Of a stretch of DNA of 64,000 bases, positions 55,920 through 64,000 are shown piece by piece. The first letter of the stretch is position 1; every line of letters begins with the position of its first letter. This stretch comes from Dryococelus australis (taxonomy: Eukaryota > Arthropoda > Insecta > Phasmatodea > Phasmatidae): contig CM057000.1 in NCBI GenBank assembly GCA_029891345.1, positions 129,183,338 to 129,247,337 of the forward strand. Reading direction: 5' to 3'. The notes beneath the pieces were generated by a model. That model saw nothing but the letters and a program-made list of their open reading frames with translations. It ran no database searches and had not been told where the DNA came from. Position numbers and translations under genes: made by a program.

Positions 55920-57769
55920 ACAACACACTTCTCGCATGTAAGTTAAAACCGAAGATGCTACAACTATCGAAGGACATCGAGAACGAAAATGGGACCGAGT
56001 CTGCTGCCGATGATGTTGAATATTGTATACTTATGATTGTGTCAACTGCAAAATATAAACTTGTTGCTGCAGATAAGGTCTACTAAAAGTTGGAACAGAA
56101 GAAACATGTATCGAACATAGTATTCTGGGCCAGCCTACTCCTCGCAGCAGAACATAGATGCGAACATGTACCATAAGCCTTCTGTGAAGCGTGTTGTGAA
56201 ATGGTATTTAAGTTCTTAATGACCTGGTTGACAAGACTACAGATGTTGGTTCCATTACAAAGACACGAATATCTTTCTGCCAGCGAAGAAATAATTTCGA
56301 TTGATTAACTCCGAGAGAGGCTATATTTAATGGACAAATCTTGGGTGTGATGTGGTTATGAAAATTAATAAAGAAAGACTTATTTTCAACTTCCTGTCAT
56401 CAAAGTTAAGCTTAAACTTTATCAGCATCTCGATTGGTAGTGGTATTTGTGTACTTTTAGCATAGCTTGGTCGGAGGCCATAACGTGGGGGAAAATTGTT
56501 TTGCTATTCTACTATACTAACCAAGGTGCCCCCCCCCCCCCACCAAATTGATCTTGTCTAGCAAAGACTGATTTACATTGCTCGTCGTTTGTGCAATACA
56601 TCATGTTGGCATGTGTATTTTTCCCTTTCGTGCATTCTTAACAGTCGGCTGGAGAAACTGAGATGGTGAAAACAAGAAGCAGCCAACGATAGGGGCCCGA
56701 GTTCGAGACTTGCCCCACTCAGTAGTTACTATCTTCAGGATGTTTGAGTTAACAAATGTCTTGCTGCACTTGCTCCCCCGATGAACGACAGACATTGCTC
56801 TTCTCGTTTTACAGGTTATCACTATGGGTAAACACAACATCGCAGTTTCACAGTGGAACATTACGTACGCTGGGAGCTGACTACTTTCATGTCGGTGTAC
56901 ATTACTAAAAGTATTTCCACAATAGTAGTACTGATACCTTAATGCTGGCAGTGACTCTTCAGGACCCCTTGCTGATGATGTCTATGGTAATACAAATGGT
57001 ACATCTTCAACCGCTGATTCCATCTTCATATTGTAGCAGAGTAAACAATCGCAGTGGTCGTAAAGGTCTGCTTTCCGTCTCGCTCACAGGCGAAATGACA
57101 TGATGCTCGCTTGTCCACACTGCATGCTAGTTTGTGTTTGCAGTCTCAGGCTTCCTCGACTTCTGGCTGTGAAGTTAGCCTCTCAAATTCTTTACTCTCT
57201 CATCTTACACGATCGTCTTCATTCGAATACTTCATGCTGTGTGCATGCAAGGCACACACTTATTTCACATCGCACCACATGGGTGGGTATTTTAGACGAT
57301 GGCAGTTACTATCTTTGTGACTTAGGCAGTGGAACCTTGCTTCCACTCGCTTCCCGACGAACGATTGCCTTTTCACTGCGGGCGAACATGCAATTACTAC
57401 TTTCATGTTGGCATACATTACCTATGACATGATTGGGCCCTCTGAAAATTGAACCTGCGATACCTTATTTTCAAGATGATGCACTGTCTCCACTGCCGTC
57501 GGGGTGCATGCATTAGTTCCTTTCAATAGCATATGTAACAAGTATGTACATTTGTCAAGGGGTGGTGATGTACTTACAGTACTTGCAGGTGTCTAGTTAC
57601 TTTCTTGGTCGGTAATATATACCGTGAATGGGGACGCAGGACAGTCATTGTGGTCTGTGCTTCCAGTAAGTTCACGACGAGATGTCCTCGCAAGGCACAG
57701 GTCTTCAACGCTACACAAATTAAGATAAACCTCTGCTCTGCATTTTGTAAGCGAGTACATAGTTGGCGT
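55920..57769. other. Non-coding DNA with old direct repeats
   Basis: ctactttcatgtcggtgtac at 56881 recurs as ctactttcatgttggcatac at 57398. 'tgataccttaatg' near 56932 recurs as 'gcgataccttatt' near 57457. 'agttactatct' occurs near 56724 and 57305. The spacings are 517-580 bp, suggesting a diverged duplication. A poly-C run lies at 56529-56543. No gene was recognised. Confidence 0.4.
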
Positions 57770-57792
57770 TGTGTGTGTGTGTGTGTGTGTGT

Positions 57793-57840
<48 letters not shown>
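57770..57840. repeat. Compound microsatellite (GT)n(GA)n
   Basis: About twelve GT repeats (57770-57793) followed directly by about 23 GA repeats (57794-57839). Confidence 0.97.
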
Positions 57841-57843
<3 letters not shown>

Positions 57844-59617
57844 TGCGATACCTCCTTGCTTGTCATGGGTAATTCGTTTCGTGAAATTAGCTTATAGCAT
57901 TATAAATGGTATGTACTCAAAGTAAGTACATGTAGTGTTTGCTCCAGCGGTGTAGTCTCTCTTACAAAACAACATGCGCCACTAGTCGTGTATGTGATTA
58001 CAGTTCTGGTACTAGGTACTCAATTCTTTTCGTATAGGGCAATTCATTCGACTGGCCTGCCACCCTGGTGTCTCTCGGCTAATACCATCCTTCCACTTAC
58101 TTGCGCATGACGCTCGTGCTGTCAGTCGACCACAGCCTTACAGATTCTCACGTTGCTCCTGCGGCGGGAAGGAAGCTTTCTTCTACTGGCGTTGGCCGGT
58201 TTTGTTTTTGTTGCACTCTGTTCGTATGGACGCCGTTCAGCCCAGAACAGTCTGGTCATGTCCGCGCTCGTTGTTGCGGTAGCGCGAATGACAGAGTATG
58301 ACTGTCCTTCGCACTCAAGTCTCGGTACATGACGAATCACAGGTGCAGGATACTCCGGTCTTGTCCGTGCATGGTCTTGGACCCCCAGTGGCGTGGGCAT
58401 AATGTAAGTACGAGCAATGAAGGTGCAGGTCGGACAGAGTATGTACAGGCCCGATATATGTATAAAAAAATTGGGTCATAAGATACTGCCTTCGATGGGT
58501 AGAGTTATCGTGAACCAGTTTTAGTCGTGGTGTGGCGTCGCGTAGAAAAGGCCCACGCTCCCACGACTTCTCCCCCCCCCCCCCTAAAATAAACTGTTTA
58601 TCGTTTGTTGGTATCAACGAACACCCCATGGAATAAATCTGCACCGTGGAACTCACGAGTTGAGTTGACTGAGAACATGTCGCTGGCAAATTTTGACTGG
58701 GAAAAAAATTGTCAGTCCGACCTGGCACTCGCCTCGTGTAATTTTTGTGCATTTCTTAAATTTTACATTAGTATTAAGACAGTAGGTAACAGCATCCACG
58801 TAATGTTTACAAATACTTGGTCCTCCCCTGAGAAAACGGCAGTATTCTGCACAATATATGACAGATATTCGGGCATACTTCCTCACAGTTCGTTACGCAT
58901 CAGGGCAAGGGAAATATTTACCATCCGCCCGACACCAGATACAGTACCTAGCAACTTGGGAGTTGCAGAAATTTGCACTATTTCAGGGCAAACTCAAATT
59001 ACAATATACTGTATATCACTAGGAGACAATTTTAAATATACGTCATGATATACCAGCTGGGATATGTACGAAGCGAAAATACGAAGTACCAGCCCCAACT
59101 ATCACTTTTCAAGTCATAGCTATAACCATGATTCGAGTATGATTAGCGTAACTACAGAGCAGGCCGAAGCTGAAACTATGCCGTTCATCCAGGGAACGCT
59201 AAATGTGGGTTAATAAAATTCTTTCGATTTTTCTACGTTTTAGCTATGCATAATATGACAAAACAAGCATTCACTTTGTAATTGATGAAAGCTATCTACC
59301 TCGAGAAATCTACCGTCATCTTGTTTCATTGCCTTAATCTTTCGCAATTATAATATTTGAATAAGTTTGTAGTCGAGGTTTACTGCTCTATTCTTTTTTT
59401 TTCTTTTTGAAACGAATGTAAACCTCGACAGTTCTGAATAATTCACATACAAGTTTGAGGTATTGAAACTCGTGTTAAAATATACCCGGTCGGTATTGGG
59501 AGTCTTAAAATACCCTACAGGTGAAAGAGTAATTCTCAACTTACGATATTGTTCGCTCCGTGAGAATCATTTAATAAGTCGTAATGGTAGACTTAAATTG
59601 AGCATCATAATTAACTA
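57841..59617. other. Non-coding DNA, no supportable gene
   Basis: A GC-moderate part at 58090-58400 has overlapping open frames on both strands. The 147-codon frame 58605-59048 (+) has no motif I recognise. A poly-C run lies at 58569-58584. Confidence 0.4.
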
Positions 59618-59970
59618 TAGGCTATTCACGGTACAATGAGCACTTTTGAAAGCTTTGTATGCACGTCGTGTATTATTCCACCGTATGTAAAATTAACGTT
59701 GCCATGGACCTCGTGACTTTATTCTTGCGTCGGTCAAGTGAAACTGTGAAATTATTAGAAAAGTAAAATTACACAAATCCGCACATTTTTACACTTCGGC
59801 ACATTAGAAACAAAATAAAAAACCGAAAGAAATAAGTTAAGTCATTATAAATGGTTACCTAACACTTTTTATTTGACGTTAAGATATGGAATTACTTTCC
59901 CTCCATAGCAGGAATAGTGACTTTTTCTAAGGCTGATTTCAAAAGCGCTCATTTTATCGTGAACAGCCTT
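59618..59970. mobile_element. Long-type pogo-like MITE, copy G
   Basis: About 353 bp with TA at the left (59616-59617). The ends ggctattcacggtacaatga and gctcattttatcgtgaacag are family termini. The interior (ccgtatgtaaaattaacgtt, gtgaaactgtgaaattatta) matches copy F. Confidence 0.85.
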
Positions 59971-60284
59971 TCACAATAAGTTACCGATATAGCCTAACTA
60001 ACGAACCTACTTTCTTAGACAATGGATGCAAATTATTTTGATTAAGTTCTTAAAATATTATATGGTAGGTGGATCTTCACATCTCGTTGACAGCGATATC
60101 GTAAGAGATGGAACCAAAAACAAATGCCATGCTAGTGAGACAGTTGCATATACACACGTGTCTTACTCGCGACTCGAACCCAGAACATCTTGCATCATAA
60201 GCTGCTATGCTACCAACTGCATAACTGAGGTTGGATTCGGACCATCAACTTCGATTGTAATCAGTCTATTGTTTTGGTAGACTG
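59971..60284. other. Spacer with a minus-strand tRNA-like block
   Basis: Reading the minus strand from about 60245, cagttggtagcatagcagct and ttctgggttcgagtcgcgag sit at D-arm and T-arm positions of a tRNA-like fold. It is probably a SINE head or tRNA pseudogene. An 84-codon plus-strand open frame over it is a shadow. Confidence 0.4.
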
Positions 60285-61860
60285 GGTAGACACGAGCCAC
60301 TTAAATAATGTATCTACGTGGCCTACCGTACAATTACTTGTGTGCAGAATTTGGTGCAAATAGGTTGCTTGGTACCCGAGATATGGCATGAAAGCTTGTT
60401 CTCTCATTTGGCACTACCTTTAAAAAAAAACCTAAAAACATATCCGTATATGCATCCATAATGCTTCTAAAGGATTACGTCAGGATTGAAAAGTTTGATT
60501 GAATTTTGTCAAATTATTTAATAAATATGATAATCTAATATAAATAACTTATAATGTGAGTTCACTTAAAACTATGACAGTGGTAAATGAAATTGGTTAG
60601 ACCACATTGTTTCGTAGATATAGCATACTGTGCTTCAATGTTTATATGGCCGCTATTTCGAAAAGTGTGGCACTCTTAAAACATAGCATATGAATTTTCA
60701 TACCCTACCACAGTATCACTAATTGACTAATTGGGAACTTCGGATAGTTTTATTTTATTCATGTGGCACCATCGTACAAAATTGGGGGGGGGGGGGGGAG
60801 AAGGGGACCTGTATAGACATTTGATGGCTGTAATAAGTACTGCCATCACATAAAGTTGAGTAGAGCTTGGCTTCGTTGTTTCGTAGAAATAGCATACCAA
60901 GATAAAATATTTATAACGTCGCCATTTTCAAAATCAGTGTCAATACCCGCTTGAAAAATGCCCGTTTACATGGCCCACTGAAGTACTACTTATCTGCGAA
61001 ATATGGTAGTAATCTTCAGTGTTTCTGGAGATATGTCAACTTTATTTGTTCTATTTTACAAAATCAAATATGAAGGTAGACATTTGATCATTGTAAAAGT
61101 TACTGCCAGCATATAAAGTTGAGTTTAAATTGGTCACATAGCTTCGTAGAATTATAATGCTAAGCTAAAAAATTTAGTACCGCTATTTTGAAAATAAATG
61201 TGCCACTTAAAACATGTCAGTTTACATGGCGTACTGTAGTATTACTCGACTTATATTTGGCAAGAATCTGTCGATTGTTTCCAGACATAATACGTCTGTA
61301 TATTTCATGTGGTGCTATCGTACACAATGGCAAATAAATAGGCTCTATGTTAACACATTTGATGCTTGTAACAGTTTCAGGATAAAAAGTTTGGTCAGAA
61401 TCGATCAAACGGTATAGTCTTGTAGCAAATAAATCAAATATTTATACGGCCAACATTTTGAAAATAAGTGCCTGGATCATTTAAATTGTAAAATATTAAG
61501 TAACATGGCCTACAGTAGTAGGGAGTCGGTCGTGGTTCCGGATATATATCTTAAGAGCTTTATTTGTTCATTCTGTACTGTCTTCCAAAATTGAGGACCA
61601 ACAACATTATCTTTATAAATGCAATTCTTACACCATGCACTATCAAAATTAATTTGGTATAAATCGGTCACATGGTTCCCGAAACACAAGTGTCCTAAAT
61701 TATAGAATTGCCGCCATTTTAAAAATAAGCATCCGGCTTGATTGATAATTATAGAAGATTGATGCACTTACTACATACTACATATTGACCATAAAGTTTA
61801 TTGAAATTCGGTTCGCGGGTTTTAAAGTTATAATGAGAGGGAAGGCGGGGAACACAGCCA
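60285..61860. repeat. Diverged tandem array, ~265-bp period, dimeric
   Basis: About five to six diverged units. Anchor motifs of the form ttcgtagaaatagcatacc lie at about 60613, 60880, 61143 and 61418 (spacings about 267, 263 and 275). A second anchor, acatggcctacagtagta-like, lies near 60320, 60969, 61225 and 61503. Each unit has two related halves (for example gcgaaatatggtagtaatct...ctggagatat and taaagttgagtttaaattgg...cgtagaatta). The basic repeat is therefore about 130 bp and the 265-bp period is a dimer. Divergence by eye is high, so the array is old. Confidence 0.68.
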
Positions 61861-62901
61861 GGTGATTACTTAAGCCTATCTTTCCTTCGAAAAAAAAACA
61901 CTTTTCAACTACTTTATCAGAGCTTTAACTGGGAACAACCTCGTTAAAATTGTTTCTAGAATAATCTGTAGGACCCACTGCCTGCTGTGGTCATGTCTTT
62001 ATTTAAATCTTGTTTAATTTCTTTTATCACAAATAAGCCAGAATGTTCGTGTGAATGGCATGAGCAGGCCATGAATTAACATGCCATGGCAAAACTATGC
62101 ACAGCAATCATTCAACAGAAGCGGTCAATGAAGCGTTTTCTCCAGTTCGTCATGTTCCGAATCACTAAACAACGTAAACTTCCTGTAGATATCACACAAC
62201 TCCAGTTTTTAAAGGAAAGCATGGCAGACTGCTGCAACTATATCACATAAGTGATCAAGACTGTCTCTCGAAGTCTAGAATATAAGATGTGACGTTACGC
62301 AACTTTTCCCACAAGCGAAATAAAATTGTAACGCATATGATATAAATAAATATATATATATAATATATATATCAAGTTTTGTGTGTTTAGGACATTGCCT
62401 CGTTTTTAAACGTTTTGGTTTGACGAAACTAACTTCTTATCACACACATTCCTTTCTAACAGTTCAGCGAAATGTCTTGATTGAGGTCAGGGGCGTTGCT
62501 TAGCCGGATATTACAGATAAAGGCGGCCAAGGCTCCATTTGTTGTGTCTTGAGATAAGATGCGTCACATTTCTAGTATTAACGCTTGAAATTAGCAGAAG
62601 AGTTCTCATGCAGTATCTCACCTTTGCTGCGCCATCCACTAATAACTCAAATATTGCAGCCTTTTTAGTATTTTTGGTCGTTCAAAACTGTGTGGTCTAC
62701 GAAATCAGTTTCCATTTTATAAATACGTTGTTTTAGCTTACAGCAATTATTCCGCTATATTTTCAAACTGCAATTAATCTTGAAGGAAGACTACCGGTGT
62801 TCGAAATGCAGTGTGTACCTGCAATAACACACAGCACTTAAGCTATGCAAACTTAGAAGTTACTTCGTTTTACGATGTATACTGAGGAATTGTATTTATA
62901 T
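61861..62901. other. AT-rich non-coding DNA
   Basis: Contains a (TA)n tract at about 62340-62372. No gene was recognised; the open frame 62539-62736 is isolated. Confidence 0.45.
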
Positions 62902-63859
62902 TGCTACGTGTCGCTGGTCTGCGCCGCTGACCTTGACCCACCCCGCTCGAGTGGACGGAAAAGGACAGTAGTGATTATAAAAGGGCAGCAAGTCAATGGA
63001 ATGTTTTGAATGACAAACTAGCGATAATCCTTGAGTTGTGAAGGCATCCTGCCGCGGTAGCCCTTTGGTGTCCCACCGCTCCTGACCTTCGGCGGATAGG
63101 AATGCTGCGTTTATTTGAAGAATGCTCTGGGTTACCGACATCATTCTCTCAGCGCGACTCGGGGTGCGTTGAACCTTCCAGATGGCCAGGGCGAACGATA
63201 TCTAGGTGTGACAGGCCTCCGAGTCATTGTAATTGTTGAGTTAAGCAGCGATAGAAGACAAGCAGTGAGAAAAGTTACCAGTGGAAGGGAAATCTGCGAC
63301 TGCGAGAATCAAGCAGTGAACGGTGCGGCTGGCAGGCTGGACTATTTGACTAGACGCGTGATAGACCGAACATGTGTTAATAATGAGTACGAGTTAATTG
63401 AGTGTAACCTACCAGAGACAATTAAGAAGAACGTTAACTAAAATTGAAACAGATAAATACTGAGCTCACTGTTAAATAAAAATAATAGCCGAGACGAATA
63501 ATTTAATGTTGTAAATAAGAGCTGTATGACTAAACTAGACATAAAATATAGTTATTTTATTTTTATTAAGACCTCCATCCCTCACGAACTCAAATACGCC
63601 GCTCAGGCGTCCCATGCAGGTATAGGCTGTTCACGGTAAAGTGAGCCCTCTCAACAGACATTAACCACTAATAAAATGTATTTTATTGCAACCTCAGGCG
63701 TTTACTTTTGGTAGTGGTAAAATGTACACACTGTGTTTATTAATCACAAAGCAATATTGCAAAAAAAAAAAAAAAAATGCCGGCAAGATAGAAATTGGCT
63801 GAAAGAAAAATTTTGCAGGGCCTAAAGAAACACTGCTTTACCGTGAACTGCTTATAACA
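62902..63859 (+). mobile_element. Solo LTR of the Ty3/gypsy family, interrupted by MITE H
   Basis: Starts TGCTACGTGTCGCTGGTC and runs collinear, in opposite orientation, with the LTR at 7344-8057. It reaches gcgtcccatgcagg at 63620, then TA. After the MITE the sequence resumes as TA then ACA, completing the family's GTAACA-type end at 63859. ATAT lies directly outside both ends (62898-62901 and 63860-63863), a plausible 4-bp target duplication. No interior is present, as expected after LTR-LTR recombination. An old fossil. Confidence 0.72.
63623..63854. mobile_element. Short pogo-like MITE, copy H, inserted in an LTR
   Basis: 232 bp flanked by TA (63621-63622, 63855-63856). The ends ggctgttcacggtaaagtga and tttaccgtgaactgctta are family termini. 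The insertion site is the TA of the LTR's terminal GTAACA, so this copy arrived after the LTR element. Confidence 0.88.
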
Positions 63860-64000
63860 ATATAATTGTATAAGATTATGCTAAGTAGTTAGTATAATTT
63901 CCTGTAATATACGAAAGTTACAATAAATATACAAACTGTGTAATTTTTATTCATGATTACTTTAAGCAGTGGCGGAGCAAAAAATCTTAAATCTGTTCCG
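63860..64000. other. Window edge, no feature seen
   Basis: AT-rich sequence with nothing recognisable. Confidence 0.4.

Noticed and set aside
60130-60245. Intact tRNA gene on the minus strand
   Set aside because: D-arm and T-arm-like parts are present, but the acceptor stem does not pair, so a SINE head or pseudogene is more likely.

Overview
The window looks like a gene-poor, repeat-rich stretch of an arthropod nuclear genome, most likely an insect with a large genome. This rests on AT-rich background, no operon-like gene packing, tRNA-derived SINEs, pogo-like and Tc1-like DNA transposons, a Ty3/gypsy fossil of insect type, and many minisatellites. The species cannot be fixed from the sequence. 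I found no intact, confidently recognisable host gene. Two or three exon-like blocks with plausible splice sites (40091-40276, 42251-43657, 45379-45870) are the best candidates.

Layout. 1-6,000: two separate pogo-superfamily transposase remnants (590-1340 and 4480-5050, both minus strand), a promoter-like patch near 2,865-2,995, a 20-bp minisatellite, and a 739-bp inverted-repeat element. 7,344-10,679: a broken Ty3/gypsy element on the minus strand. 13,700-21,000: a 1,965-bp pogo-like transposon with terminal inverted repeats, two short MITEs made of its two ends, a 53-bp minisatellite, a SINE and an unassigned DDE transposase remnant. 21,131-26,528: a very large GC-rich minisatellite with a 51-bp (17-codon) unit, open in several frames on both strands. 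27,300-29,400: a Helitron-like repeat with its own minisatellite, then an internally deleted Tc1 element. 31,400-41,000: more MITEs, a SINE, another inverted-repeat element inside GC-rich DNA, and an exon-like island. 42,200-46,700: decayed coiled-coil coding sequence, two minisatellites and two unrecognised ORFs. 49,211-50,738: a foldback element with arms of more than 600 bp. 53,700-55,000: two SINEs. 59,600-63,860: MITEs, a diverged tandem array of about 265-bp period, and a solo LTR with a MITE inserted in its last bases.

The most coherent result is one transposon family. The decayed element at 15675-17639 encodes a pogo-type transposase (psq-type HTH, CENP-B/Tc5 HTH, DDE core). Its first ~95 bp and last ~140 bp are exactly what five ~230-bp MITEs in the window consist of, so they are internal-deletion derivatives. 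A second, longer MITE group (40558-40977, 59618-59970, partial 35078-35231) shares only the termini. The less conventional structures are the 51-bp array, the 265-bp dimeric array and the foldback element. All calls are from reading and hand translation; no database search was possible.
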